Counted from the first letter of the stretch, positions 12,077 through 21,719 are shown. The stretch: 64,000 nucleotides of DNA from Sphaerulina vaccinii (GCA_022570795.1 JAKUDP010000009.1:496001-560000); one strand, 5' to 3'. A program made the numbers and translations. The notes: generated from the letters alone by a model not told the origin.

Positions 12077-12817
12077 ATGGCACATGACCCGAAGAAATGG
12101 ACCATCATACTCGTCTCAGGCGCGTGGCACGTCAAAATGCACTGCTTGCCACCAGCGCCATACTTCGAAGCTGCTGGATACAGCTACGTACCACTTCCTC
12201 TGCCAGCTGCAGGTGGATTGACCAGCACACTAGAAGAGAACCTCTCGACGATATCTTCAACTGTTCTCACCGAACTGCAAAAGCCCCAGCAACAAGTCGC
12301 CATCATATTACACTCCGCAGCCGGACTCATAGGCACAGAAGCAATCAATCGCGTGCTTGCATCACAACCTTCCTATTGCCCAAGAATCCGCATCATCTAT
12401 CTAGCTTCAATGCTCAACTACACTCCCGTCGTGTCCCATCTCGCGCAGTCCAGAATTCTGCGAGTCGACCACGACATCGGTGGGTTCTGGTGCGAGACAG
12501 GTTACAAAGCGTTTTACAAAGGCGATATGAGCGAAATTGAAGCTGCGCCATATGTCGAGGCACTTACCTTCCACAAAGCTATGGGCCAGGACTGGTCACC
12601 TAGTTCGGAGGCTTGGAGGAATTGTGATTTGACTCATGTGGTTTGCATGAAGGATCAGGTTATACCGGTTGAGTGGCAGGTGAAATTGGCAGAGGAGTGT
12701 AGTATGAGAGTTGTGAAGATGGATACGGCACATTGTCCTTTTGTTACGAGGCCGAAGGAGTTTGTGGAGGTTGTTGATGGGGTTCTGAGGGACGGCGTGA
12801 GATCGAAGCTGGCTTGA
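12077..12817 (+). CDS. alpha/beta hydrolase (AB hydrolase_6 type)
   Basis: This is a single-exon 246-aa protein with an alpha/beta-hydrolase fold, similar to the salicylate-esterase/pyrethroid-hydrolase-like group common in fungi. The N-terminal strand and oxyanion region read WTIILVSGAWHV. The nucleophile elbow is LHSAAGLIG, with Ser about residue 79; the usual Gly before the His is Leu here, but the catalytic Ser is kept. The acid is probably Asp in MKDQVIP and the general base His in DTAHCPF, so a full Ser-Asp-His triad is available. There is no signal peptide, so it should be intracellular. The ATG at 12077 directly precedes the first conserved strand. The substrate is unknown. Confidence 0.82.
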   Translation: MAHDPKKWTIILVSGAWHVKMHCLPPAPYFEAAGYSYVPLPLPAAGGLTSTLEENLSTISSTVLTELQKPQQQVAIILHSAAGLIGTEAINRVLASQPSYCPRIRIIYLASMLNYTPVVSHLAQSRILRVDHDIGGFWCETGYKAFYKGDMSEIEAAPYVEALTFHKAMGQDWSPSSEAWRNCDLTHVVCMKDQVIPVEWQVKLAEECSMRVVKMDTAHCPFVTRPKEFVEVVDGVLRDGVRSKLA

Positions 12818-13335
12818 GTAGTGCAACTTTCGAAGTGAGGCAATGCCACAAAGATTCTTGGTAATTTTACATGGAAGCTCCATTATTGATCTCTGGTCGT
12901 GCATAAGAGTCTAGTAAATGATGATTGCTTCAATCCTATCTGTCGAGTCGAATAGTCCTCCGTGGTCCTGTTGTTCCACGGACCACTTCGGGAAGGTTGT
13001 TGATGATTGGCGACTTCGAGCCTCACCTCCTTCAACATCCGTCTTCTACTCTCCGTCTTCTGCTCTCAACGCAGTGAAGAGATGACAAACACGTCAACGC
13101 GATCCCTATCCTCAGCATCTAGATCGTACCGCTCGATCTGATGCTGACTCCGGTGGCGCACGGCTTCTGACCCAGCGAACCGTCAGTGAGGTACCCACTA
13201 AACGACCAAATCGAGCGACGCGTAGGTTGTTATACGGAGGACAGGCCTCTGTTTCATGAGCTACATTCCATCAGCGTACCTTTCTTCACTTCTACACCAT
13301 TGCAACTGACGGCAGCGTCATATCTTTTATACAAT
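12818..13335. other. intergenic, no gene seen
   Basis: This is the 3' flank of the hydrolase and the promoter of the next gene. The frame of the following gene stays open upstream to 13186, but that stretch has no protein-like character. Confidence 0.45.
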
Positions 13336-14403
13336 ATGGACTATCCTAACAGCACCAGAACAAGCATTGCCGCCTCCGAGCAATCCGACGAAAATTCCCA
13401 ATATCCATATCCATCATATCCATTGGCCTCCAGCACCAATGGCAGCACTAGACCTTCGAGCAGGACGACGAGCTATACTCCTTCCTACATGTCTATACCA
13501 CGACGACCGACGGCCACTAGTGTCAAGCAAAATCCGCGAAGTGATAGTGTGCAAATCCCCCAAAGCAGAAATGCTTCGACGATTTCAAATGCCAATGGTA
13601 TCTCTGCTTCGGGACCATCTGGCGTGCTACTCGTCATAGCGGCAAACTCACTACATTCTTCAACACTGCAATACCTCGAGACTATTCTCTCCCGACAAAA
13701 TTTCGCTGGTATCGTGCTCGCAGCTAGGCAAGAACAAGAGGTTGAGCTGAAGCGACTGAAGATGGATGCATATGCTCTTATTGGCAAGCTACGACGGGAG
13801 ATGAGCGTTGAAACAAGGCTACAAGAAAGCTGGAGTCAAGCCGAACTGTCAGCTTTGTTGGACGAAGGTAACAGGCTGGGAACAGGCATACGAGGCGTGC
13901 TGTGTTGTCCCGAATTCGCAGTCAACGAAGTGACCGATGTTCTCAATGTCGGTGAACACGACCTGCAGAAGGCGTGGCAGTCCAGTGTCGCATTCGTGCA
14001 CTCTGCCAGCAAAACTGTCATACCACAGCTTCTTGTTACAGCCAAATCGACGAAGGACACAACCAATGGCAAGTCGACGAAAGAGCCTCGTGGCTCATTC
14101 TTCCTTGTGGCAAGCTCTAACACACAAGCCTCGACTTCAAGTATCACGAAAGCCGCAGTAGATGCGCTGGTGCAACAATTGGCAGCGGCAACGCGATCCG
14201 CAGGTCTGACAGTTGGCCACGCTGAGACTGTTCTTATCCCTGACCCGATCAGGAAAGATGACCTCAAACCGGTGCTTGAGCCCGTCATCACAGATGTAGC
14301 TTATGATGGCCATGTGCAAGATTCGACTTTTGCACCAGGCGAGAGCCCGACTAAGCTCTGGAATATGTGGGCGTTACAAGAGCAGCTTGATCGTGCGGAT
14401 TGA
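13336..14403 (+). CDS. uncharacterised fungal protein, possible Rossmann/SDR-like fold
   Basis: I do not recognise this 355-aa protein. Residues 1-90 are Ser/Pro/Thr/Tyr-rich and probably disordered. From about residue 95 it alternates strands and helices: SGVLLVIAANSLHSS, then FAGIVLAARQ, then GIRGVLCCPEF and GSFFLVASSN, with SSITKAAVDALVQQLA after it. This order resembles a degenerate short-chain dehydrogenase fold, but the glycine-rich cofactor loop is missing, so catalysis is doubtful. The ATG at 13336 is preferred over 13186 because the first 50 codons of the longer form look like leader sequence. The reading frame continues past its TGA to 14622 and ends with a second copy of the C-terminal motif SPTxLWxxWALQxQL. 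It is convergent with the ACR3 gene. Confidence 0.65.
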   Translation: MDYPNSTRTSIAASEQSDENSQYPYPSYPLASSTNGSTRPSSRTTSYTPSYMSIPRRPTATSVKQNPRSDSVQIPQSRNASTISNANGISASGPSGVLLVIAANSLHSSTLQYLETILSRQNFAGIVLAARQEQEVELKRLKMDAYALIGKLRREMSVETRLQESWSQAELSALLDEGNRLGTGIRGVLCCPEFAVNEVTDVLNVGEHDLQKAWQSSVAFVHSASKTVIPQLLVTAKSTKDTTNGKSTKEPRGSFFLVASSNTQASTSSITKAAVDALVQQLAAATRSAGLTVGHAETVLIPDPIRKDDLKPVLEPVITDVAYDGHVQDSTFAPGESPTKLWNMWALQEQLDRAD

Positions 14404-14622
14404 CTGCAGGAAGACCACTCAGACCGCTGCACAGTGGAAGATGAAGTCACAGTCAATGGAACGTCACGGCTTGCTCGGTCTGGCGCGGTGCGTAGGCGCA
14501 CGATGTCAGCCACTCTCTCCACGATATCGCCAGCAGTCATAGAGTCATCAGCGATACTGGACGAGCACAGTCCCACGGAATTGTGGCAAAGATGGGCATT
14601 GCAAGGACAACTCGAAGTCTGA
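14404..14622 (+). other. in-frame extension past the TGA with a repeated C-terminal motif
   Basis: The frame of the preceding gene stays open for 72 more codons after its TGA (14401-14403) and ends at 14622. The extension ends HSPTELWQRWALQGQLEV, closely matching ESPTKLWNMWALQEQLDRAD just before the TGA. The base context after the stop is TGA CTG. It may be readthrough, a recent nonsense mutation, or a partial duplication left in the 3' UTR. Confidence 0.4.
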
Positions 14623-14663
14623 GGCGCTCAAATATATCATTACAATGTCCTACAAGTATGGCA

Positions 14664-15884
14664 CTAGCTATACCAATTCCATCGCCTCTGGCACCACTTT
14701 ATCACATATACAAGAGCCACGAGTACAGGCACCTCGATCAGTGGTCCAACTGTAGCCGCCAATGCCTCTTGGCTTCCCGCGCCGTATACTGCCACCACGA
14801 CCGCAATCGCAAGCTCAAAGTTGTTGCTGGCAGCTGTGAAGCTCTGCGTACAGCTGACCTTGTACCCAAAGCCTGCTCGCCACATTGCCCATGCTGTCAA
14901 CGGGAAGATCGTCAAGAAGTAGACGACTAGTGGTGCGCAGACCCTCAGCACAGATGTAATCTGTTGCACCACATGCAATCCTTGCGATCCAAACAACACC
15001 ACAATGGTGTATAGCAGTCCAATCAGCGACCAAGGCGCAATGAAGCGAATGAAGTAGAGCTGGTAGTTCCGCTCTCCCAAGAAGTATCTCAAGGTCAATC
15101 TCGTCACGATCGCAGCTCCCAATGGTATTCCCAGAAAGACAGCAACACTAGTCGCAGCATCCGAGTACAAGTCCGCTCCAGCTTTCGTACTCGACGCCGG
15201 GCTCCTCGAGACGACCTGTGTATAAAACACAGCCATCGGCGCAAACAACACAATCTGCAGAATCGAGTTGAAAGCCACAAGAACAGCGCAATAGTCCCCG
15301 TCACCTCCAGCTAGATCCGTCCAGATGAGAACCATAGCAATACATCTCGCCACACCAACATATATCAATCCATCTCTCAATTCTCTTCGATCGGGTAAGA
15401 AAGCCCACGCTAAACCTGTCATGAATAGTGGCGCAATAATCCAGTTCAACACGAATGAGATGGCGATTTGCTTCCATAGTTCTCGTTCTTTCAGCAGAAG
15501 ATGTAATGTTTCGAAGCGAACTTTGCATAGAATCGGATACATCATGACCAGTAAGCCTATAGCTATGGGTATTGAGACTCCGACGAATTCTCCTCGTTGT
15601 AAAGCTGGTCCTGTGGAGGGGACGAGGTTTGCTAGTATTATTCCTAGGGCCATTGCGAGGATTATCCAGAGGACGAGGAATTTGTCGAGGAAGGAGAGAG
15701 CTTTGAAGGGTGGTGGTGCTGCATTTGGATTGCTTCGTTCTTGTTCTTCTGCTTCGTCTTTTGCTGAGGGTGTACGATTTGATTCGAGGTCGCTAATGTT
15801 ACTCTTTTCTTGTGGCGAGTGTATTCGACCGAGGCCGGCGCCTGGTTTCTCATCGTAGGCTACGCCTCTTTCGACTGTATCCAT
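14664..15884 (-). CDS. arsenite efflux transporter ACR3
   Basis: This is an arsenite(III)/proton antiporter of the ACR3 (BART superfamily) type, which exports arsenite across the plasma membrane. It is a single exon of 406 aa with about ten membrane segments after a 60-aa cytosolic N-terminus. The invariant cysteine lies in GVARCIAMVLIW (about C181) and the essential glutamate in ASNNFELAIAV (about E357); both are present, so it should be functional. The segment ILCKVRFETL is also typical. The frame is open upstream to 16040, with in-frame ATGs at 15971 and 15884. I chose 15884 because the extra residues look like leader and the family has a short hydrophilic N-terminus. No arsenate reductase or ArsR-like gene is seen nearby. 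Confidence 0.9.
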   Translation of the reverse strand: MDTVERGVAYDEKPGAGLGRIHSPQEKSNISDLESNRTPSAKDEAEEQERSNPNAAPPPFKALSFLDKFLVLWIILAMALGIILANLVPSTGPALQRGEFVGVSIPIAIGLLVMMYPILCKVRFETLHLLLKERELWKQIAISFVLNWIIAPLFMTGLAWAFLPDRRELRDGLIYVGVARCIAMVLIWTDLAGGDGDYCAVLVAFNSILQIVLFAPMAVFYTQVVSRSPASSTKAGADLYSDAATSVAVFLGIPLGAAIVTRLTLRYFLGERNYQLYFIRFIAPWSLIGLLYTIVVLFGSQGLHVVQQITSVLRVCAPLVVYFLTIFPLTAWAMWRAGFGYKVSCTQSFTAASNNFELAIAVVVAVYGAGSQEALAATVGPLIEVPVLVALVYVIKWCQRRWNWYS

Positions 15885-17512
15885 CTTGGTTCCTGGGCCT
15901 GTGTAAGGATTATGTTTGGTGGTGTATCTTGTATATTTGTGCGTGTGTAGCAGTTCTCTGATGGAAGTCATCGACCTAGGGTTATGTACCGTGGTCTGCC
16001 ATATCCAGTAGTCCAGTGGTCCAGTGGGTCGGTCAGCCAATCATGATGGACGAGCGACATTTCTTGCTCATCTGCGCCAAGCTGCGGCCTTCAACGGTTC
16101 AGCCAGTGCGAGCATTTCGACGACATCTTTCTTACCAACATTGTCAAGTTGCTCTTTCGAGATTCTTCCGCGACTTGTGGTCGTCTCGGCATTGACGACG
16201 AGACGGCTTGGAAATGCGGCGATGAATGAAAACCGTCTACTGTGGAAGGCGCCCTCGGGTGGTCACCGCCGAGCTGCGATTTGAGTCTGGGGAAGCATGA
16301 AGGAGCATGAGCATCAGTCTCGAAGACATCGAAGGCCTCTGGACGCCTGCTGTTAGTCGCTGATGTTCTACCACAGTATTCGCAAGACTGATCGCCCTCC
16401 CGATCAGAATGGACAGGCCTGGACGTACAATCTGTCAAGTTACGATTTGACCCAGGATGACATTGAAGGTTCGACATGTGGTCGATTGTAACCTTCGACA
16501 ATGCAATGCGAGCAACAGGGACGATGAGTTGAACATCAGCGATGCGATTAATGCGTCGAATCCGGATCAGTTTTGCGATCTGCCGGCTGCAGGTAGAAGA
16601 CCAAGAACAGCACTCGAAAGTAGCGGACTACCTCGGAGCACTAACAAATCCAGAATCTATTGGGATCGCGACCTTTTCGAGTTCTGTACACGATGCTGAA
16701 GTGCTCTTGGCTTGTAATCGATGCTCTCTGAAGAATTGAATCGATTAAACTGCTGAAGTCGCTGCCGCTGCAAGGAGCGAAGATAGGTAGCGAACAGAGA
16801 AAGCGACACAATTGCCTAGTTGAACAACCCGAAGAGGCTACGATCCGAGTAGACCCGGAATACGTTGTACGCATACCATGCTATGGGACATGGCTTCTTT
16901 ACAACGACGCCCAATTCTTGTGGAGAGGGAGTGTGGACCTGTTCGTAAGCGGAGATCACGTTGCCATTGGGCAATTGCAGGAAGTGCGAAGCGAGAGGCA
17001 CTGTAGCACGGGCAGTACGTCTATGCGTGGGATGATGAACATGGTATCCAGGTCGAAATCATCGCGAATTCGCAATGCGAACTACTCCGCATGACCCTAG
17101 AGGCTACGGCGTAAGCAAAGTAATTCCCAACAGCATGGTTAACATTCCGATATAGGATTTTGACTTTCGCGGCAGAATTGTTGCCAACCTTGTTCTTGGC
17201 TTGCACACCACCGTGACACCACGATGCCTGTCCATGGAAGACCGAGGGCAGCAGATGACTGCATCGAGATGATGCTGCGAAAATCCCATTCAGTGCATAC
17301 ACCAGTCCAGGAGTTCTCCATATGTAGCAGCGACCAGACGCATCTCACGCGTCAAAAGACACAAGCTCAATGATCCATATCGCCATTGGTGAAGCGCGGC
17401 TATAATGTTCCAGACCATCTACAACGTCCATCTCAAAGATCGCCTACGAGGCAAGAAGCTCAGAAATCAATGGGAACATCGCTTCAATCCATTTCTTTCG
17501 AGGGAAACAGAA
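15885..17512. other. long intergenic region, no supported gene
   Basis: The promoters of ACR3 (-) and of the HsbA-type gene (+) lie here, facing apart. Open frames of 60-136 codons occur on both strands, but none has a recognisable domain or a credible intron structure. Confidence 0.45.
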
Positions 17513-18031
17513 ATGGTCGGCATCACGAATCTTTTCATCCTGGCTACTGCGGCTCTCGCAACGATAGTTCCAAAGGACACAGATGGAGTCGCGAAAGTAC
17601 ACGCCGATATCGAGACTATAAATTCTGGCTTGTCGAAAGTTGGCGATCACATCAGGGACTTCGATGCGGATGCCATCGTTGCGGATCTGGAGAAGCTTGG
17701 TGACGATGTGATGCAAGTAGGAAAGGATGTAGCCGCTGGAGATGCAGTGAGCAATACGGAAGCGTTAGCGATCATATTTTATGTCAAGAACGCTATGGCG
17801 CCGGTAGTGGATGAGACATTGTTGGAGCTAAGGAAGGCGAGAGCGAAGATCTCGAGAGCTGGGAGGTTAGAGGATGTGACGATGGCGCTGCGAGACCTAT
17901 GGAGTTATACGGTCGTGCTTGGGGCTGTGTTGTTGAGAAAGACGCCTGAGAATAGGAAAGCTGAAGGAAAGGAAGTGCTGGACGGGATCGTGCAGGACTT
18001 TCAGGCTGCTGTGAAGTACTTCGAATCGTGA
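17513..18031 (+). CDS. secreted HsbA-type cell surface protein
   Basis: This is a 172-aa secreted protein of the hydrophobic surface binding protein A / galactomannoprotein family. Such proteins coat hydrophobic surfaces or the cell wall, and some act as antigens or help recruit lytic enzymes. The N-terminus MVGITNLFILATAALATIVP is a signal peptide. The mature part is almost all helical with the family pattern: an early segment around VHADIETINSGLSKVGDHI, a central NTEALAIIFYVKNAMAPVVDE segment and a C-terminal helix ending GIVQDFQAAVKYFES. There are no cysteines, as expected. The frame is open upstream to 17405, but only the ATG at 17513 puts the signal peptide at the N-terminus. The four tandem small RNA genes follow on the other strand. 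Confidence 0.85.
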   Translation: MVGITNLFILATAALATIVPKDTDGVAKVHADIETINSGLSKVGDHIRDFDADAIVADLEKLGDDVMQVGKDVAAGDAVSNTEALAIIFYVKNAMAPVVDETLLELRKARAKISRAGRLEDVTMALRDLWSYTVVLGAVLLRKTPENRKAEGKEVLDGIVQDFQAAVKYFES

Positions 18032-18105
18032 AAATCAAGATTTCATGTTGCAAACTAGTGCCGCCTGCTCGATTTTCATAGAACATTGCGTGATCATGGA
18101 AGAGC

Positions 18106-18249
18106 AAAACAATCGCCTCCGCCAAAGGAAAGTCTCACGTGTGCACAATCTTCAAGGCTACAGTACCCTCCGAAGAACACTGACAAGTCGCTATCAAGCA
18201 TCGGCTATACCGACGACTTACTGATCATTCCACTAGACCAATGACGACC
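18106..18249 (-). ncRNA. putative Pol III small RNA gene, copy 1 (most 3')
   Basis: This is one of four tandem units read on the minus strand. The predicted 5' end is at 18249 (GGTCGTC). The A box TGGTCTAGTGG lies at 18240-18230 (+10 to +20). A weak B-box-like CCTTGAAGAT lies near 18158-18148, and the T4 terminator is at 18109-18106. The ends can pair: GGTCGTC with GGCGATT, allowing G-U pairs. The TATA-like element is weakest here (CTATGG near 18280-18275). The core GTAAGTCG and the small hairpin around CGGTATAGCCG are shared with the other copies. No protein frame crosses the unit. It is not a canonical tRNA: it is about 144 nt long and lacks a cloverleaf T arm. Confidence 0.6.
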
Positions 18250-18355
18250 GTTGAGGAACCACAATTCGTCCCCGTCCATAGACTTCCACATGATTCCAAT
18301 TTGGGCATATCATGGATTTGAGACTTCAGGCATGCAAAAAGAGCCACTAAAAGGC

Positions 18356-18500
18356 AAAAGAATCGCCCATAGCAAGCAAGAGAGCGGTACTGATCGGCAC
18401 CACAAGTCCTTCAGGCTTGAAAGCTACGATACCTCAGCTCCAGGTTGAGCATCAGCTATGCCAACGACTTTATAGCTTTGCCACTAGACCAAGGACGACT
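18356..18500 (-). ncRNA. putative Pol III small RNA gene, copy 2
   Basis: The predicted 5' end is at 18500 (AGTCGTC) and the terminator TTTT at 18359-18356, about 145 nt. The A box TGGTCTAGTGG is at 18491-18481. A B-box-like CTTTCAAGCC lies at 18423-18414 (about +78). A TATATA element is at 18530-18525, near -27. The terminal stem AGTCGTC/GGCGATT is intact. The core differs slightly from the other copies (ATAAAGTCG instead of GTAAGTCG), while the middle of the unit has diverged freely. That pattern suggests selection on the promoter and ends rather than simple recent duplication. Confidence 0.65.
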
Positions 18501-18600
18501 GCTGAAGAAGTCTGGTTGCTGATGATATATGAAGGTGAAGAGGCTAGCGAAGGAGTTAGCCAAAAACAAAAAAGACTTGTGCATCGGGAAGCAAAAGAGC

Positions 18601-18747
18601 AAAACAATCGCCCTGTGCAAGGCAATTTCTGATCGATTACATCAAGATAAGACAGGTATCTTAAGCTTGATCCTCACCATCCGGAAGATTGTGAGCACAG
18701 CATGGTGACTGCGACTTACTGACCTGACCACTAGACCATAGACGACT
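18601..18747 (-). ncRNA. putative Pol III small RNA gene, copy 3
   Basis: The predicted 5' end is at 18747 (CAACAGTCGTC context) and the terminator TTTT at 18604-18601, about 147 nt. The A box TGGTCTAGTGG is at 18738-18728. The B-box-like GGATCAAGC is at 18673-18665 (about +75), and CTATAC (TATA-type) is at 18779-18774, near -28. The closing stem is 8 bp (C-AGTCGTC with GGCGATT-G). A second run of T follows just beyond the first terminator as a possible backup. Confidence 0.66.
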
Positions 18748-18861
18748 GTTGAACGACCATGATTTGGAGTCGTGTATAGATGTGGATTCATGCGATCGCT
18801 CACATAACATATTGAGCGCGAACAGCCGGCTTCGAGACGAGTAAAAGCGTTCACGAGAGGC

Positions 18862-19007
18862 AAAACAATCGCCACCTATCAGATGGGTGTCCGACAGAAA
18901 CCGAAGTCTCTGAGTTCGATGCGCCTTAGCGACTTCAGGAGCGTCAGCAATCCCAGCACCGGTGTACACCGGCGACTTACGGCTCTACCACTAGACCAAG
19001 GACGACT
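18862..19007 (-). ncRNA. putative Pol III small RNA gene, copy 4 (most 5')
   Basis: The predicted 5' end is at 19007 and the terminator TTTT at 18865-18862, about 146 nt. The A box TGGTCTAGTGG is at 18998-18988, the B-box-like GCATCGAACTC at 18922-18912 (about +86), and ATATAC (TATA-type) at 19037-19032, near -27. Internal hairpins are clear: CCGGT-GTAC-ACCGG, and AGAGAC-TTCG-GTTTCT with a UUCG tetraloop. This is the best formed copy. Together with the other copies it forms a regular array with starts 245-261 bp apart. Confidence 0.68.
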
Positions 19008-19322
19008 GTTGCAGTGTTGTGATCCTGACAAGTATATGACCCTTGTATGTCTCGTCTCATACAACCAGCAAGAGGCCACTGGAAGCAGGTCACGAGAATA
19101 GTAGAAGTCGAGGATATATCGAGGTGGGAATCTCCGTGACATTGTATTGACCACGCTACTTGAAGCAGGCACCATGTGCTTAGAAACCAGCACTCAGAGA
19201 TCCAGACGTTCTTCGCCAGACCAAGATATCTCTTGAGCTCATTGCCAGAACAATGTGCAACCGCGGTGCGACATTGATTCGAACCCAGTAGGCAGTGAAG
19301 GTGAAGACATTTGAGTTTCCTT
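19008..19322. other. intergenic, no gene seen
   Basis: This is the 5' flank of the small RNA array on the minus strand and the 3' flank of the unknown protein gene. A B-box-like GGTTCGAATC occurs on the minus strand near 19282-19272, but there is no A box at a suitable distance. Confidence 0.45.
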
Positions 19323-21014
19323 TCAAACTGTATTTCCATGCTCTTTGAGCCACCTCTCTTGCTGTTCCAACCGCCTTTTCGAGGTTTCCGTAGAACGCTG
19401 ATTGTTTTCGATTTGTGCCTGCACAAGCTGACGAGTCTTTGGCACGCCATCTGGTAGTTGCGTGACCCATTTCTTGCGTTTCTCTGCTTCCTTCCTGCTG
19501 AAGTCCATCCAGTATTTGCTAGACTCGATGCTGCTTCTCGTGTCCGGTCTACCTAATGATGGTATGCCAGTGGCTTGCACAAATGTTCGACCAGGACATA
19601 TTCGCTTAGCATCGGCAATGGCAGCTTCGTACGCTTTGGTGTATGTAGAGGCTGCTTTCTGCTTGTGGCGATGGCCAGCATCAGCTTCAAGCGTCTCTGA
19701 GTCCGAGTTATCGGAGCGCCGCAATGCTTCGTTCTTCCATTGAGTCTCTACGCGCAGCATCTCCATTTCCCATAGTGGAAGGTCTTCTTCTTTCTGGAAC
19801 TTGCCATTCAATGACCTTAGCTCCACTTTCTCTTTGGCGGTTCTTATCTCCTCCTGGTTGCGCACGGCTCTCTGGTGGGCGCTCCAGAGCTGGAAGCGTG
19901 CTGTCCATTTCTCATCGTCGTCCTTAGCAGTTGCTTCACTCTCCGTCCACTTCTCGATATCACGATCATTGTACTTCAGGAAGCCTTTGATACAGTCCAG
20001 CTGTCGCTGAGGCTCTTCCGCGAAGTACTTGGCACGCTGAACGCAGTACTCACGAGCTTGTCCGATCTCGAAAGCCTCGGCATCGAACTTGTCTGGCCAT
20101 CCACTCCTCGCGTACAGTTCTCTCAACACTTTGGGTTCCCTCCACTCGCTTGAGCTGTACTCTCCCTGCCCTGGCAGCTCCTTGAGCTCGCGGTACCAAG
20201 TGTTGATATCTCGAAGCACGTCCCCTGCTGGGCGACTTCTGATGTGATCAAAGCTCATGCTGTTCTTACTGAGATTGGCATCTTGAGCTTCTCGCCGCTC
20301 ATCTTCATCGAGGATCTCATATCCTTCATCCCAGTCGATTCCTTCCTTCTCCTCTTCGTCAAGTTGCTCGATTTCCGCCTCAAGGTCTCCCTCGTCACTC
20401 CATTCTTCGCTGCTGCACTCAGAAGGATCACTCGCGTCATCTTCGTAGTCGCCAGCACTGTCGGAGCCTCCCCAATCGCTCTTGGCTTTCTCGTATGGAG
20501 TCCCCTCGAGTGTCCTCTCGGAGCACGTGGCAGGATCTGTACTGCTCCAGCCCTCTTGATCAATTGCCCAGATACGATGCAGTCTTGCGTCGTAGATGAT
20601 CACCGTTCCGTGGTTCCCCAATTGCGACAATGGCGTCGCCCACGGCCTCATGTACTGCCCACCCTCTTCATCATAGTCGCCAGAAGGTGAGACATAGAAG
20701 GGGTCACGACCTCTTTCGACCTCATCCGGCTTCCGGAAGTCCGCAAAGGAGCATCCATGGAAGAAGTCACGCTCGCCAGCTTCTTCCTCATCGATGTAGG
20801 GCAGGATCGAGTAGAGATATATGATCGAGGGTTCCAAGTTGTGCTCAGCGTACACACTCCCGAGCTTAGAAATATCGTGAGGACCGCGAATGATTCCACG
20901 AGGGTCAAGGTAACGCATCTCAGCCAATGTTTCGTAGATTTGAAGGAGCAGGTCTGCTACCTCTTGCAGCTGTGCTCTCTGCTCGGCGGAGACCTGTGAC
21001 TGTGAGTATGCCAT
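19323..21014 (-). CDS. conserved fungal protein of unknown function
   Basis: This is a single-exon 563-aa protein with no domain I can name. Residues 1-160 look globular and include EMRYLDPRGIIRGPHDI, ILPYIDEEEAGERDFFHG and HGTVIIYDARLHRIWAIDQEGW. That is followed by a very acidic linker (about residues 185-265, rich in Asp, Glu and Ser). The C-terminal 250 residues are helical and charged, with a segment WYRELKELPGQGEYSS and a lysine/arginine/glutamine-rich coiled-coil tail. There is no signal peptide or membrane segment, so it is probably cytoplasmic or nuclear. The ATG at 21014 is the first in frame and directly precedes the globular part. I believe similar proteins occur in related fungi, but I cannot confirm that here. 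Confidence 0.75.
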   Translation of the reverse strand: MAYSQSQVSAEQRAQLQEVADLLLQIYETLAEMRYLDPRGIIRGPHDISKLGSVYAEHNLEPSIIYLYSILPYIDEEEAGERDFFHGCSFADFRKPDEVERGRDPFYVSPSGDYDEEGGQYMRPWATPLSQLGNHGTVIIYDARLHRIWAIDQEGWSSTDPATCSERTLEGTPYEKAKSDWGGSDSAGDYEDDASDPSECSSEEWSDEGDLEAEIEQLDEEEKEGIDWDEGYEILDEDERREAQDANLSKNSMSFDHIRSRPAGDVLRDINTWYRELKELPGQGEYSSSEWREPKVLRELYARSGWPDKFDAEAFEIGQAREYCVQRAKYFAEEPQRQLDCIKGFLKYNDRDIEKWTESEATAKDDDEKWTARFQLWSAHQRAVRNQEEIRTAKEKVELRSLNGKFQKEEDLPLWEMEMLRVETQWKNEALRRSDNSDSETLEADAGHRHKQKAASTYTKAYEAAIADAKRICPGRTFVQATGIPSLGRPDTRSSIESSKYWMDFSRKEAEKRKKWVTQLPDGVPKTRQLVQAQIENNQRSTETSKRRLEQQERWLKEHGNTV

Positions 21015-21719
21015 GTCAGAGAAATCTGTATACGATGAGTGTCTGAATCAACAGCTAGTCAATGGAAATGTGAGAGGACTTTATACTCAATGGCCGCGGC
21101 ACTGAAGGATGTGATATGCTCCACATGCGTTGAGGCAGACGCGTCGTTGCCTGGCTGCTGCTTCTGAACTAGATCGTCGGCCGTCACGAGACCTGCGTGA
21201 TGGGCGAGATACGGGATGCATTAGAGCCTCTGTGTACAAGCATGGAAGAGGAGCGGAGAAGAGACAGAGAGGTTGGTGTTCACTTGCACAGACAAGCATT
21301 GCCAAGTCTATCTCTGACAGGAAGCTATGATTCAATTGCACCGCGTCTACAAAACCAACAGCATAGCATGGTCAACGACATCTTCATCGGAACAATGTTG
21401 TGTTCGCGATATTGCTCTGCTAAGTTCGTGTCCACTAGGCCACTGGAAGTCCATTCATACAGATACAAGAGGCGAGAAGCGTTCCAGAGCGACAAGAAGA
21501 CTCTTCTTGACGAACAACTACTCCTCAACATTAGACCTGTCATCTTGTCAGACTGTGTGTCACTGAAGTTGCACTTGGTCTGTCAGTAGAGAATGATCGG
21601 AGTCTATGCTATATTGGTTCATGCGTACGCCTAGGATAGTTTAGGCAAATGGTGTGCACATGTACCATCATGCGACAAGCAGAGTATGACACTTTCAGCA
21701 ATGGCTGACCATCCGTCTC
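21015..21719. other. intergenic, no gene seen
   Basis: This lies between two minus-strand genes and holds the promoter of the unknown protein gene and the 3' region of het-c. No coding sequence is supported. Confidence 0.45.

Noticed and set aside
16091..16501. Minus-strand open frame of 136 codons upstream of ACR3
   Set aside because: There is no recognisable domain, and the codon pattern resembles noncoding DNA.
19265..19290. B-box-like GGTTCGAATC on the minus strand
   Set aside because: There is no A box or TATA element at a proper distance, and it is not in register with the four-unit array.
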